Source of the DNA: Polyangiaceae bacterium
GTDB taxonomy: Bacteria > Myxococcota_A > Polyangia > Polyangiales > Polyangiaceae
NCBI GenBank assembly: GCA_016715885.1
Contig: JADJXL010000007.1
Coordinates: 1 to 64,000, forward strand
DNA: 64,000 nucleotides
Reading direction: 5' to 3'
In this document: positions 25,691 through 35,454 of the stretch, piece after piece
Layout: each line of letters opens with the position of its first letter
Numbering within the stretch: position 1 is the stretch's first letter
The notes under the pieces: model-generated
Database searches by the model: none
Seen by the model: the letters and a program-made list of their open reading frames with translations, nothing else
What the model was told of the DNA's origin: nothing
Made by a program: the position numbers and the translations under genes

Positions 25691-28111
25691 CTACCCCCGC
25701 ATCGCTTCCTGCGCATCCTGCGCGACGCGCGCCCATACCGACGCTTCCCGCGGCTGGCCCATCGCCGCCGACAAATACGCCAAAAAGCGCGCACACGCCT
25801 GCTCGCCGCGGTAGTCACGCGCTTGCCGCGCCTGCGCCAATGCTTCGAGCGTCTCCAAGACGGCACCGTCCACCGCGCCAATCGATGCAAGCGTTATCGC
25901 GTGCGACAATCGCTGCCGCGTGTCGAGCCCCGATACTTGCTCGGCCGCCGTCAATTTGCGAAATGCCTCCGTGTAATTGCCTCGGGCAAGCGCCATGAAT
26001 GCACCCATCCGCTCGACGAGCGCGTCGTGCTCACCCGTGACGCGCAAGCTCACGAGCACCTGTTCGAGCGTCGCAAGGTCGCCTTCGAGCAATGCCTGCT
26101 TTGCCAATCGCGGCAAACGTGCCGCCATGACGTCCGGATCTTCATCGACTTCAGGATCCGCTCGCAATGCCGCAAATGCATCCGCCACACTCGGACGCGG
26201 CAGCGATCCAGGACCCGAATCCGGTCCCGCTCGAAGGCTGATCGGCGCCACGCTTTTGATCGAAATCGGCAGCTCGTCCATCGTCGCCTCGATGAGCGAC
26301 GCAATCGATACGACCCCTTCGACAGGCGTTTCTTCCTCAGGACCCGCGACCTCCTCGGCCAGCTCGGGTACCTCGATGTCTGCATCGTGCTTGCGCGCTT
26401 CCGCTGCAAGCTCCGCCGCCGACAAATTCAAGCCGGCATTCGCCGCTCCAAATGCAGCCGATGCGGCCAGCGACGCGGCCACGTGTTCTTCTTCGGCCTG
26501 CGTCGCATGATACGCGAGCTCGGCCAATCCAAGCGTCGTGACCTGGTGTTCGAGCGTCCGCCAAATCATCCGATGCCACATCACTCGCGTGCCCGCATCG
26601 AGCGACCCTTCGAACGCTTGCATCGCCGAACGTGACGCGAGCGAAAGCCAATCCGGTTCGGATTGATACGCCCAACCTCCACTCGTCAGCATCGATTCGA
26701 CCAGCGACAACCGCGCCCCGGGACCCTCCACCAAACACGCGATCGCATCGATGATCGGCACGGGAGCATCGCCGCCGAGCAGCGCCAATGCAACGAGCGA
26801 CGCGCGAGCTCCGGGCGACAAGTACTTCGCACGGCGCATGATCCACACCGACGGCGGCGCACCTCGACCTCGACCACTCGTGCGACCTCGCGGCTCGGCT
26901 TTTTCGCCGGTCCACCGAAGCTCGCCCGAGGACAAACCTTCGGCGAGCGCTTCGCGAATGCCGAGCGGCAATCCCGCTCCTCGTTGCGCCCATCGACGCG
27001 CCGCTTCGTCGGTGATCGCATCGCCACAAAACGCGCGCGCAAGCGCCACCGATGCATCGAACGGGAGCGGCCCGAGCACGATGTCGAACATCGTTGGCAA
27101 AGACGAAAGCGCCTTGGGCAAGTCCGCGTCGTCTCCCATGCGTACGACGAGGGCAAACCCTTTGGCCAAGAGCGCTCGCGCGATCACGTCGAGCGTTGCG
27201 GAATCGATGATGTCGACATCGTCGATGGTGACGAGACCCGCGTTGCCATCGATCGGCGCGAGCCACGCATCGACGAGCTCCATGGCAGCATCGGTCGACG
27301 CGCCTTGGCCCGCGATGATCGCGTCGAGCACCTCGGTCTGGTGCGGCGACAACATCGGAAGCCTCTCCGTCGCGAGGGACCGCGCAAGCGCCGCACGGAG
27401 CGCTGCGAGCGGTTCGCGCGGAAGGTGCGCCGGCGTGATCGCGAGCGTCCGCGGAGCTGCGAGCTTCTTGCGTGCTTCTCGGAGCATGCGCGTTCCACCA
27501 GCTCCGGGCCGCGCGCGGATCACGCCCATGAACCCCGGCAGGACACTCATCCGAGCAAGCTCGGATTCGCGTCCGACGAGCATCGGTGCTTCGCGCAGAC
27601 GGCCCACTTTCGCGAGCGCATCGCGCCTGTACGGAACGGCGACATCGAGGCGCAGGCCGCGCACGACGACGCCATCACGAAGCGGCACGCCGCGCTTGCC
27701 GCTCATCACGAGCTCGCCGGAGCGCGCGCACGGCATGTCGGGATCGACGAGCACTTCGCCTTGTCTGGAAAGTCGCGCGAGCTGTTCGGCGAGCACCAAG
27801 GCATGTCCCCAGGACAAACCCACGACGGATCCTCGATCACCCAAGCTACGCAGTTTGCCTTGCGCGATCCCGACGCTCATACGCAGCTCGGGCTTTGCGG
27901 CGCGAGCGTGCTCGATCGCGAACGCGAGAGCTTCGTCGAGCTCGTCCGGGCCGAAGTCGAAGGCCAACGTTTCGCCACCGAAAGCGCACAGGGACGCGCC
28001 GTACACCTCGGCGCTCGTTCTCATCGACGACGCATGCTCGAAATAGACATCCGCGTGGTCTCGCAGCACGAGTGGAGACGCGTGAAAAGCAACGACGATC
28101 CGTTCCTGCAC
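25691..28111 (-). CDS. Cyclase-like / ATPase / TPR regulator
   Basis: 806 residues from a GTG. The first 190 residues resemble the class III cyclase-like domain that in many myxobacterial proteins precedes an ATPase (HALVLAEQLARLSRQGEVLVDP). Then VGRESELARM opens a STAND-type ATPase; its Walker A reads RPGAGGTRM and lacks the usual lysine, while a Walker B-like VTIDDVDI is kept. The rest is helical and TPR-like. The whole resembles the C-terminal two thirds of the kinase at 1-3746 without the kinase domain. Lack of the P-loop lysine suggests weak or no ATP hydrolysis. Function is unknown; a transcriptional or signalling co-factor is inference. Confidence 0.75.
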   Translation of the reverse strand: MQERIVVAFHASPLVLRDHADVYFEHASSMRTSAEVYGASLCAFGGETLAFDFGPDELDEALAFAIEHARAAKPELRMSVGIAQGKLRSLGDRGSVVGLSWGHALVLAEQLARLSRQGEVLVDPDMPCARSGELVMSGKRGVPLRDGVVVRGLRLDVAVPYRRDALAKVGRLREAPMLVGRESELARMSVLPGFMGVIRARPGAGGTRMLREARKKLAAPRTLAITPAHLPREPLAALRAALARSLATERLPMLSPHQTEVLDAIIAGQGASTDAAMELVDAWLAPIDGNAGLVTIDDVDIIDSATLDVIARALLAKGFALVVRMGDDADLPKALSSLPTMFDIVLGPLPFDASVALARAFCGDAITDEAARRWAQRGAGLPLGIREALAEGLSSGELRWTGEKAEPRGRTSGRGRGAPPSVWIMRRAKYLSPGARASLVALALLGGDAPVPIIDAIACLVEGPGARLSLVESMLTSGGWAYQSEPDWLSLASRSAMQAFEGSLDAGTRVMWHRMIWRTLEHQVTTLGLAELAYHATQAEEEHVAASLAASAAFGAANAGLNLSAAELAAEARKHDADIEVPELAEEVAGPEEETPVEGVVSIASLIEATMDELPISIKSVAPISLRAGPDSGPGSLPRPSVADAFAALRADPEVDEDPDVMAARLPRLAKQALLEGDLATLEQVLVSLRVTGEHDALVERMGAFMALARGNYTEAFRKLTAAEQVSGLDTRQRLSHAITLASIGAVDGAVLETLEALAQARQARDYRGEQACARFLAYLSAAMGQPREASVWARVAQDAQEAMRG

Positions 28112-28180
28112 GGCGGCATGGTCTCGCGAAGTTCACGCGCTGGCAAAGCTCGTTTGCAGGGTCGAGCGATTTCGACGGGT

Positions 28181-28587
28181 TCATTGGATTCGCCACCCAT
28201 TTGGAACGGCGTCGAGATGTGCACCGCGGGCACCATCGGCAGCCTCTAGCAGGAACATTGGTTTACGCGCCGTCATGGCGAGCGGCATCAGGCTGCGATA
28301 ATGCTTGAGCGCGGCCAATCGAAACGGGTCCTGATCGGGCGGGGGAATCGTCCCACCATGCTGGTCGAGCACGATCTCGCGATACCCGCGTACACAGTGA
28401 GCTTTTGGTCCCAAAGCTCCCTGATGCGGTCGTCGGTCACGAACATCGAGGTCAGGTTCGACTGCGGATCGAGGTCGGCTGCAAGGACAGGAACGCCTCG
28501 CTCCGCGAACATCCACGCGAGGTGAGAGACGAGGGCAGTTGTACCCACCCCACCTCTGTTGTTGAAAAACGCGATGGGAATCGTCAT
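28181..28587 (-). pseudogene. ParA-family ATPase remnant
   Basis: The ATG at 28587 has CGGAGG seven bases upstream and overlaps the preceding stop (TAATG). The N-terminus reads FFNNRGGVGTTALVSHLAWM and AADLDPQSNLT, a ParA/MinD deviant Walker A in which both key lysines are replaced (R and T). After about residue 75 the middle is missing. The C-terminus (RLAALKHYRSLMPLAMTARKP, then ADGARGAHLDAV) follows in another frame, near 28181-28330. Loss of roughly half the gene plus the shift means no function. It is coupled to the RecG-like fragment before it. Confidence 0.7.
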
Positions 28588-28760
28588 TAGCACCTCCGGC
28601 GAATGATGACCGAAAACGCCCGGTCATCGCAGTCGAATTCGGGCGGTGGGTTGCCGTTCGCGTTCAGGGCCGCTTGGGCCCGCTGAATGCCATAGCCGAA
28701 TCGATTGACGTAACCGAGGTTCTTCATCGCGTCGGGTTGATCCCAAACAACAGGATCCCC
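28587..28760 (-). pseudogene. C-terminal fragment of an AlbA_2/RecG-like ATP-binding protein
   Basis: A short reading frame ends in AMKNLGYVNRFGYGIQRAQ, then NANGNPPPEFDCDDRAFSVI and a TAA at 28587-28589 that overlaps the ParA start. This peptide is the familiar C-terminus of Schlafen/AlbA_2 or RecG-like DNA-binding ATPases that lie upstream of a ParA-type gene. The 5' part of that gene is absent. It probably marks a deletion end or decayed integrated element. Confidence 0.55.
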
Positions 28761-29191
28761 GCAATGGTGGGCGCGCCGTGCTGCAAATCAGCGCACCCGT
28801 TACGACCTCCGTCGCGTCGGGAACGACCACTTCGCCCTGAAGGCAATGCCACGCGACGAAGCGGCAAGCCCTCGAGACATGCGGGCAAGCCATATCGACG
28901 CAGGAGCACTGCCTTGGGACGTCGGTCATGGCCCCGCGCGTGATTCGTGCAACCATCCATTGCCAGCGAAACGACTGCCGCGATATCGGTAACGACCTGT
29001 TCGACGTCGGTGCAATTGCATCGCGCCCCGCAGGCACGAACTGCGTCCGCGGCAATCGTTACTCGCGTGATGTGTGCAACAAATCGAGCGACCGGTAACG
29101 GGGCTCGGGTCGAAAATGCAACGGTTTGATCAGCAGGTATCTGACACACTGGATGCTTGCTCTCCGGTGTCTGCTCTGTTGGCATCGCAGC
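28761..29191. other. Region without a supportable gene
   Basis: About 430 bp between the RecG-like fragment and the WHH toxin. Minus-strand frames are Cys-rich here (CNCTD, CGARC) but shift repeatedly and end in no known domain. It may be the remains of another lipoprotein. It must also contain the promoter of the toxin gene. Confidence 0.4.
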
Positions 29192-30829
29192 ATGGGGCGA
29201 GGGATTCAATTCACATTGATGTTGGTGTGCCTTTCGATTGTGACGTCGCTATCGGGTTGCGCGGTTGAAGTCACCGAATGGCGTCTCAAGGCTCAAAGCC
29301 AAGCGAAGTATACCTATGTTTGTCGAAGGACGCCGGACGTTCCCGAAGGTGTTCAATATTGGGCGGTCAAGACAGAGACGAATGAAACGGTGACGGACCG
29401 CGAGCCTGAGCGATTGATCGAATTCGCCAAGGACGCGGACTGGATTTACGAATTCCATCCCCACGCTCCAGCATCGACGGTCGATCATTTTGTTTTTCCG
29501 TACAATCACCTGACGTGTAACTCGGATATGTGGGTGACGGTGCCGCCGCGCAAGGCGCTGCCGAAAAACGAGATTGACGTGTCGTATGCATTTCGGCAAG
29601 CCATGGCGGAGGTGCTCGCGGACGGTTGTGCGTTGCCGCCGCCAGAGACGGCATCGATGCAGGGCGTGCGTGAGCACATGGGGCAGCTTTTGACGACGCC
29701 GAGACCCATCGTCATCGACCCCGAGACGGGTAAACCTCGAGACTTCATATCGCCGCTGCAGAAGACGATTCTGCGTGAATTGTCGATTCGGGTGCTTTTC
29801 GAAGGCGGCGCCGTGCGTGAAAAGGATTTGCCCAAGGATGCCGATGGCAAACCCTACAAATGGTGGCGAGATCCTAAAATCGTAGCGCAGCCGAACGTGC
29901 AAAGAGTGGGCGGCTTCGTTTCGGGCGTAGCGGTTGGCGTGGCACCAGGCGGTGCCATGGGCTCGGATGTGCTCATTGAAACGCGCATGTTGCCGCAAGG
30001 CACGCGTGACGCTCGCATTGGCAAAGCGCTGGGCGAAATCGTGGTGGGCGGCGGTCAATTCTTCGTGGGCATCGGTGGTGTAGTGGCCGGAACGGGCATG
30101 AGCGCTACCGGTGGAGGCGCTGCACCTGGCGCGCTTATTTGTTTGGGCAGCATTACGCTCGTGGCCAACGGTGGCGCCACGTTTTGCCATGGCGCCGAGC
30201 AGCTCACGCTGGAATTGCTTTTCAAGCGCGACGACACGCAGGCGACCGTGATACCCATCGCGCCGCCGAAACCGGCTGCAAAGCCGAATGCATCGAAGCC
30301 AAAGCCGAAGCCAAAGCCGTTGCCGATTGCCAAACCGGCGCCGAAGCCGACGCCGACCAAGACCACGACGCGGGTCCGGGGGGCGAGCGAGCCAACGACG
30401 ACGACCACGACGAGCGCGTCAGGCACGAGGACGACGACGCGACCGCGGCAACCTACGCCAAATCCGGTGAAGGCGCGGAAGCCGCACCAGCCGGATCCGG
30501 ACAAGTGGACAAAGAAGGGCGGTACGATTAAAGAGCATCCCGATGGGAGAACGACGTACAGGCGGAAGGATGGGGTGGAGGTCACCTATGACAAGCATGG
30601 GTATCCGGATTTTGCGCCGTATCGGCATCCCACGGTGAAAGATGTGAAGATTGAGTTTACGGGCAAATATGATCCTGACTTCGCGGCCGCCAATGCAGCA
30701 GCGGGCCTCAAAAGAACGCCTGATGGCTACACATGGCATCATCATCAGGACGGCCGCACAATGCAGCTCATTAAGCAGGAAATACACCGAGAATTTTTCC
30801 ACACGGGTGGCATGGCAACAACACGATAA
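29192..30829 (+). CDS. Lipoprotein polymorphic toxin with WHH nuclease domain
   Basis: 545 residues from the ATG at 29192; an upstream TTG at 29126 would add a poor leader. Signal peptide with lipobox SLSGC. A beta-rich N-region follows, then a Gly/Ala-rich hydrophobic stretch (FVSGVAVGVAPGG, MSATGGGAAPGAL), a KPKPKP linker and a Thr/Arg linker (TTTTTSASGTRTTTRP). The last 90 residues end in YTWHHHQDGRTMQLIKQEIH and FFHTGG, the WHH family of HNH/ENDO VII toxins. The SUKH immunity gene follows after 11 bp. The mature carrier part matches the toxins at 50666-52566 and 56537-58453. Probable role: contact-delivered DNA or RNA nuclease; delivery route unknown. Confidence 0.85.
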   Translation: MGRGIQFTLMLVCLSIVTSLSGCAVEVTEWRLKAQSQAKYTYVCRRTPDVPEGVQYWAVKTETNETVTDREPERLIEFAKDADWIYEFHPHAPASTVDHFVFPYNHLTCNSDMWVTVPPRKALPKNEIDVSYAFRQAMAEVLADGCALPPPETASMQGVREHMGQLLTTPRPIVIDPETGKPRDFISPLQKTILRELSIRVLFEGGAVREKDLPKDADGKPYKWWRDPKIVAQPNVQRVGGFVSGVAVGVAPGGAMGSDVLIETRMLPQGTRDARIGKALGEIVVGGGQFFVGIGGVVAGTGMSATGGGAAPGALICLGSITLVANGGATFCHGAEQLTLELLFKRDDTQATVIPIAPPKPAAKPNASKPKPKPKPLPIAKPAPKPTPTKTTTRVRGASEPTTTTTTSASGTRTTTRPRQPTPNPVKARKPHQPDPDKWTKKGGTIKEHPDGRTTYRRKDGVEVTYDKHGYPDFAPYRHPTVKDVKIEFTGKYDPDFAAANAAAGLKRTPDGYTWHHHQDGRTMQLIKQEIHREFFHTGGMATTR

Positions 30830-30840
30830 GGAGGCATTGC

Positions 30841-31299
30841 ATGCTCGAGAAAATCGAAGAATCGTATGGCATGATCTCCGATGCAAACATCGCAGCCCTA
30901 GAGTCGCGTCTGGGGCTCGTATTGCCTGATGGGTATAGACGCTTCTTGCTTCGAAATAATGGTGGAGCGCCTGTCCCCGATGCGTTCGACGTGCCCGGCT
31001 GGCACCATGTCAATAGCCGCGTTGCCCGATTCTATGGGATCCACGCCGGACCGCATTCGAACCTGGAAAAAGATTGTGCGTTTTTTGCCGAACGGCTTCC
31101 TCCGGCGATAATCCCCATAGCCGATGATCAAGGCGGCAACATCATCTGCCTTGGCATCGAAGGCAAACGCCGCGGCAAAATCTACTTCTGGGATCACGAG
31201 GACGAATTCGACGAACACGGTGAGGGTCGGCAAGACTATGGTAACGTGTACTTTCTAGCGAATTCAATCGATGAGTTCTTGCGCCAACTCAGGGAGTGA
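30841..31299 (+). CDS. SUKH-family (SMI1/KNR4) immunity protein
   Basis: 152 residues, Shine-Dalgarno AAGGAGG eight bases before the ATG. The sequence has the SUKH fold words: IAALESRLGLVLPDGYRRFLLRNNGG, PIADDQGGNIICLGI and KIYFWDHEDE. SUKH proteins are common immunity partners of WHH and other nuclease toxins in polymorphic toxin systems, where they bind and block the toxin. Its position 11 bp after the toxin fits that role well. It converges with the WD40 gene across a 25-bp gap. Confidence 0.9.
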   Translation: MLEKIEESYGMISDANIAALESRLGLVLPDGYRRFLLRNNGGAPVPDAFDVPGWHHVNSRVARFYGIHAGPHSNLEKDCAFFAERLPPAIIPIADDQGGNIICLGIEGKRRGKIYFWDHEDEFDEHGEGRQDYGNVYFLANSIDEFLRQLRE

Positions 31300-31324
31300 G
31301 GCAGCGCGTACTCCATCTCCGCTG

Positions 31325-33301
31325 CTACCGCTTCACTTCGAATACCCGCACCATCGTATCCGCGCCTCCCGTGGCGATTCGTTTCCCGTCGCGAGAAAAT
31401 GCAAAACACAATGCCCCTTGCTCGCCCGCTTCTGTCCGAGCAACACGCGCGCCCGTATTCGAGTCCCAAAGCTGCACTTCGCCTTCCGACAGGGTCGCAA
31501 ACGTGTCTCCGCTCGGCGAAAACACGGCCGGTGGCTCGGCGTCGATTTCTCGTAATGCATTTCCCGTGGCTGCGTCCCATATCTGCAAATGCAATGGAGG
31601 AGCCCGCTTCGATACCTTTCCAAAGCCCGTGATCATGAGCCGATCGTCGGGGGAATACGTGACGAACAGCGTTCCATCCAGCGTTTTTTCGAGCGCGCCG
31701 GTGTGCACATTCCAAACGTGCACTGGCTGATCCCATCGAGCAACGGCCATTCGTTGCCCATCCGATGTGAACGCCACGGAACTTGGGGTCATGAGGTTTT
31801 GCGCCATCCCGTCCTGCGGTTTTGCAGTGCCAAACGTCTTTTGTTCGGCCCCGGTGGTCGCATCGAGCAATCGTACGATCCGTGTTTCATTACTCGCAGC
31901 GAGCCACTTGCCATCGGGAGTATACCGAAGCGCTTCCATGCGGCCCCGTTCGAATCGGTTCGTCTCTTTCCACGATGATGTATCCCAAAAGCGTGCGCTT
32001 CCATGGGCCATCGTGAGCAATCGACGGCCATCGGGTGAAAACACGAGCGTATCAATGCCAAAACTCATGCGCGGAAGGCGCGCTTTTTCCGCGCCCGTGC
32101 TCGCGTCCCGCACGAGAACGACGCCGTCGGTATCCCCGGAAGCAATGAGCGCTCCGTCACGCGAGTAAGCCACTTCGACAATCGCCGCCGTGTGCCCGGA
32201 TGCATTGAACGAAGGCGCGCCACTGTCCAAATCCCATATTTCCAGCAACCGCGAGCGGCCCGCCCCGGCGACTCGTTTCCCGTCTGGCGAAATGGCGAGA
32301 TGCCATATTGGAGTTTCTTGTCGGCTACGGGTGACGAGCTTGGCTTTTCCCGTATTCGCATCCCAGACGACGAGATGTCCTGCATTGCTACCCGAAACGA
32401 CCCAGCGTTTGTCCGGGGTCATCCCCAAAGCGCCAATGGAACCGAATTGCCCCTCGAGCACGCGGATTTTTGCCCCTGTCGCTGGATCGCGCAGCGCAAC
32501 GCCATCTTTCCCATCCTTGGACAGCTCGCCCATGATGAGGATTTTCCCATCCGGTGAATACGCGACGGAATGAACACGGTGGGCGCTGCTGTCGATATCT
32601 TTCGCGCGTTTGCCGGAATTCGTGGGAATGATCCAAAAATGGCCTTCATCTGCGGTGGCTACGACCTGTTTGCCGTCCGGGGACAAGGCAATTCGAGTCG
32701 AAAGATTGCGGTGTTCGTGAATGATTCGCGACGAGGGATTGGATTGGCGCAAGTCCCACGAGGTCACTCGACCGTTCGAATCGAGCGCGACAAGCGTTTG
32801 CCCATCCGCGGCGTACGCAATATCGTAGATCGACGCCCCGGCATGCTCGAGCTTGTGCACGAGCTTTCGGCTTTGCAGGTCCCATATGAAAATGGATATC
32901 GTTAGGTCGGACGCAGCCAAAAAACGACCGTCGGGCGAAAAAGCGACGTTCACGATAGGTTCACTTGCCGCCGCGAGCGCATACGACCGAGCGCCCGCTA
33001 CGGCATCCCACACCAGCACTTCATTGCCGCGTTTCCCTCCACCACCCGAGGCCAATCGTTTCCCATCCGGCGAAAACGCGACCGTTCGCACGTCGTCGTC
33101 TGCGACCAGAGGATTCCCACCGTAATGCGCAAGCTCGGGCAATACACCACAAATCGAGCTCTCAGGCGCTGCGGGCATCGCCGAAGGCTCGGTCGACTTG
33201 GCCGCCGTCGAGGACGAATGGGTGTGGTCTACCGATTTCGTCGCACAGGACGCGATGCATACGAGCATGGGGAGGAGCAGCGCGGCATTCACGGCATACA
33301 T
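31325..33301 (-). CDS. WD40-repeat lipoprotein
   Basis: 658 residues from the ATG at 33301, giving a signal peptide with lipobox IASC; further codons upstream are possible but unnecessary. After a Ser/Thr/Pro linker, about 13-14 WD40 blades follow, with the usual VRTVAFSPDGKRLASG, VLVWDA and IVNVAFSPDG wording to the very C-terminus (RVFEVKR). WD40 propellers are protein-contact scaffolds. The partner is unknown. It converges with the SUKH gene. Confidence 0.85.
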   Translation of the reverse strand: MYAVNAALLLPMLVCIASCATKSVDHTHSSSTAAKSTEPSAMPAAPESSICGVLPELAHYGGNPLVADDDVRTVAFSPDGKRLASGGGGKRGNEVLVWDAVAGARSYALAAASEPIVNVAFSPDGRFLAASDLTISIFIWDLQSRKLVHKLEHAGASIYDIAYAADGQTLVALDSNGRVTSWDLRQSNPSSRIIHEHRNLSTRIALSPDGKQVVATADEGHFWIIPTNSGKRAKDIDSSAHRVHSVAYSPDGKILIMGELSKDGKDGVALRDPATGAKIRVLEGQFGSIGALGMTPDKRWVVSGSNAGHLVVWDANTGKAKLVTRSRQETPIWHLAISPDGKRVAGAGRSRLLEIWDLDSGAPSFNASGHTAAIVEVAYSRDGALIASGDTDGVVLVRDASTGAEKARLPRMSFGIDTLVFSPDGRRLLTMAHGSARFWDTSSWKETNRFERGRMEALRYTPDGKWLAASNETRIVRLLDATTGAEQKTFGTAKPQDGMAQNLMTPSSVAFTSDGQRMAVARWDQPVHVWNVHTGALEKTLDGTLFVTYSPDDRLMITGFGKVSKRAPPLHLQIWDAATGNALREIDAEPPAVFSPSGDTFATLSEGEVQLWDSNTGARVARTEAGEQGALCFAFSRDGKRIATGGADTMVRVFEVKR

Positions 33302-33382
33302 CAAAGCACATTTTAGGAAAAGTACGTAGGCATTTCGTCGCCCTGGCTTTCGGGCGCTCGTGACAGGTGCCACTCGTCGCGC

Positions 33383-33429
33383 AGCCGCTCGTGCTTGGGT
33401 TTGTCCGCGCGTACTTGCGTCGTCCGTGC
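33383..33429. repeat. 47-bp dispersed repeat, copy 1
   Basis: Matches 41683-41729 with four mismatches over 47 bases. It starts AGCCGCTC and ends CGTCCGTGC and contains the GTTTGTCC word. Both copies are next to a gene end on the minus-strand side, here just beyond the PAS-STAS stop at 33431. Confidence 0.6.
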
Positions 33430-33430
33430 C

Positions 33431-34351
33431 TTATCCGCGTCCCTGAGGGCGCGGGCCTGCAACGCTATTTCGGAACTGCCCGCCCATTGCGAAGGAAATT
33501 CCGCTCTGAAGCGTGCCGCGGGTCACGACGCCGCCCAGGTTGGCCTGGATATGGATCAATGTCTGGGCCACGTCTCGACGGATCCCCGTAAAAATCACCT
33601 CCGCGCCGAGGAGCTGGACCCCTCGCGCAGCCTGCACGAGCGCGTCGGCGACCTGCGAGTCGACCACCGAAATGCCCGTCAGGTCGAGGATGACCGTCCG
33701 TGCGCTGCGCTCCGAAATGCCTCGAAGCAGCGTGTCCATGACCTGCACCATGCGCTGAGAATCGAGCGTGCCGATGAGCGGCATCACGACGATGCCGTCG
33801 GTAATGGGGATGAGCGGCGTCGACAGCTCCGCCAGCGCCGCGTTCTGCGCCTCGATGACCGCTTGCCGCCGCGCATTCTCCGCGGCCTCCTCCTCCATCC
33901 GCTTACGATCGGTGACGTCGCGCGCCACGATGACGACGAGGTCGCCCGTCATCGGCGAGATATTGGCAAAAAACCACGTATCGCTGCCATTGATCGGGAG
34001 GCTGTACTCCATTGTGACCAGCCCCTGCGAACGCAAACATGCCTCGATCTTGGAAAGGAAAAAATCCGCCGCCTCGGCCGGCATGACCTCGTGCAACCTC
34101 TTGCCGACCAGCTCATCGCTGGGCTTGTACAGCTTATTCGGCGCGGTCGGCGCAATCCTCACATAACGACCCGTCGAGTCCATGACGAGCACCACGTCCG
34201 TCATTGCCGACAGGACGGCCCGCATTTCAGTTTCGGAAGCGCGGGATGCCGCGAGCTCGGCTTCGGCTCGCTTCAATGAATGTTCGAGCGCGAAAATACG
34301 AGCGCGAAGGGTCTCTGTGTCAATCGATTGACGAGGTGTGGAGCCGTCCAT
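33431..34351 (-). CDS. PAS-STAS regulator (RsbR-like)
   Basis: 306 residues. Residues 1-45 form a coiled coil. A PAS domain covers about 48-155 (VLVMDSTGRYVRIAPTAP then YSLPINGSDTWFFANISPM). A STAS domain covers about 180-285 (ITDGIVVMPLIGTLDSQRMVQVM, ARTVILDLTGISVVDSQVADAL), and its Thr/Ser following the DLTG loop are the usual phosphorylation positions. RsbR-type STAS proteins collect signals for a kinase-STAS partner-switching relay. No partner kinase is beside it. Confidence 0.8.
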   Translation of the reverse strand: MDGSTPRQSIDTETLRARIFALEHSLKRAEAELAASRASETEMRAVLSAMTDVVLVMDSTGRYVRIAPTAPNKLYKPSDELVGKRLHEVMPAEAADFFLSKIEACLRSQGLVTMEYSLPINGSDTWFFANISPMTGDLVVIVARDVTDRKRMEEEAAENARRQAVIEAQNAALAELSTPLIPITDGIVVMPLIGTLDSQRMVQVMDTLLRGISERSARTVILDLTGISVVDSQVADALVQAARGVQLLGAEVIFTGIRRDVAQTLIHIQANLGGVVTRGTLQSGISFAMGGQFRNSVAGPRPQGRG

Positions 34352-34797
34352 GGATTGTCTGCTCTCGATTTGGAGTTGCCCAGTTATAGATCAACGTTGC
34401 AGGCAAAAACAAGTCGATTTTGGTAATGGACCAACCGCATTCTTGAAATAATCAACGCGTTATTCATTATTTCCGTCATTGATTTGACGGTTCATCGTGG
34501 AGGCGCAGCGCGTCAATGATCTCGGGCCGCCCCCGTCGATAATCCGCCTTGCGGCGATTCGCGATCGGGGATGCTCGGTGCGTGGGTCTTCGTGCCCAAT
34601 GAGGTGCAGAACCTGAACATCGTCGACGATACCGGGGATCGCGTCGAGCGGGTGGTAGGGACTTGGCGCTTGCGCAGCTCGTTCTATGTTGCGCTCGGGG
34701 ACCTTGGGCATTCGAGGGAGCCGGCTGGAAATGACCCTGCCATTGCCGTGATCGGAATTCGCGGGACATGACGGCGCACGACCCGGAGGGCATCACG
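34352..34797. other. Intergenic region, possibly with a short remnant
   Basis: 446 bp with no convincing gene. A plus-strand frame (34571-34771) reads MLGAWVFVPNEVQNLN and ends IAVIGIRGT, which could be a fragment of a lost gene next to scoB, but no family is recognised. The 5' end of the scoB transcript and a GGAGG site lie in the last 30 bp. Confidence 0.4.
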
Positions 34798-35454
34798 ATG
34801 GCACTCACACGGGAACGAATTGCAAAACGCGCAGCGCAGGAATTGCGAGACGGTGACTACGTGAATCTCGGGGTCGGTATGCCGACGCTGGTCGCGAACT
34901 ACATACCAGCCGGGATGACGGTCGTGCTGCAGAGCGAAAACGGATTGCTCGGCATTGGCCCATACCCTGCTCCGGGAGACGAAGATCCGGACGTCATCAA
35001 TGCCGGAAAAGAGACGATCACCATGTTGCCCGGGGCCGCCACCTTTTCGAGCGCCGAGTCGTTCGGGCAAATCCGGGGCGGGCATATCGATCTTGCCATC
35101 TTGGGGGGAATGGAAGTTTCCGAAAAGGGCGATCTCGCGAATTGGATGATCCCCGGCCAAAGGGTGAAGGGGATAGGCGGCGCAATGGATTTGGTCGTGA
35201 GCGCAAAACGGGTCGTCGTCATCATGGATCATGTGGCGAAGAACGGGTCGCCGAAAATTAGGAATCAGTGCACGCTGCCGCTGACGGGGCACAGGGTGGT
35301 TCACCGCATCATTACGGAGCTCGCGGTGATCGACGTGGCTCCCGAAGGTCTCGTTCTTTGCGAGATTGCACCGGGCGTATCCACCGGAGAAGTACAAAAG
35401 TGGACGGAGCCGCCATTGAAGGTCGCGCCGACCATTCGCGAAATGGCGATTTAG
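34798..35454 (+). CDS. scoB: 3-oxoacid CoA-transferase subunit B (no subunit A seen)
   Basis: 218 residues from the ATG at 34798, chosen for its GGAGG nine bases upstream over one at 34768. VNLGVGMPTLVANYI, SENGLLGIGPYP (active-site Glu in SENG) and GGHIDLAILGGMEVSEKGDLANWMIPG are diagnostic of the B subunit of succinyl-CoA:3-ketoacid or acetoacetate CoA-transferases. It transfers CoA between succinate and acetoacetate or similar acids together with subunit A. No subunit A gene precedes or follows, so it may pair with a remote gene or be an orphan. Confidence 0.85.
   Translation: MALTRERIAKRAAQELRDGDYVNLGVGMPTLVANYIPAGMTVVLQSENGLLGIGPYPAPGDEDPDVINAGKETITMLPGAATFSSAESFGQIRGGHIDLAILGGMEVSEKGDLANWMIPGQRVKGIGGAMDLVVSAKRVVVIMDHVAKNGSPKIRNQCTLPLTGHRVVHRIITELAVIDVAPEGLVLCEIAPGVSTGEVQKWTEPPLKVAPTIREMAI

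Noticed and set aside
26663..28249. 528-codon plus-strand frame opposite the cyclase/ATPase gene
   Set aside because: Arg/His/Ser-rich mirror translation, no motif, overlaps a better minus-strand gene.
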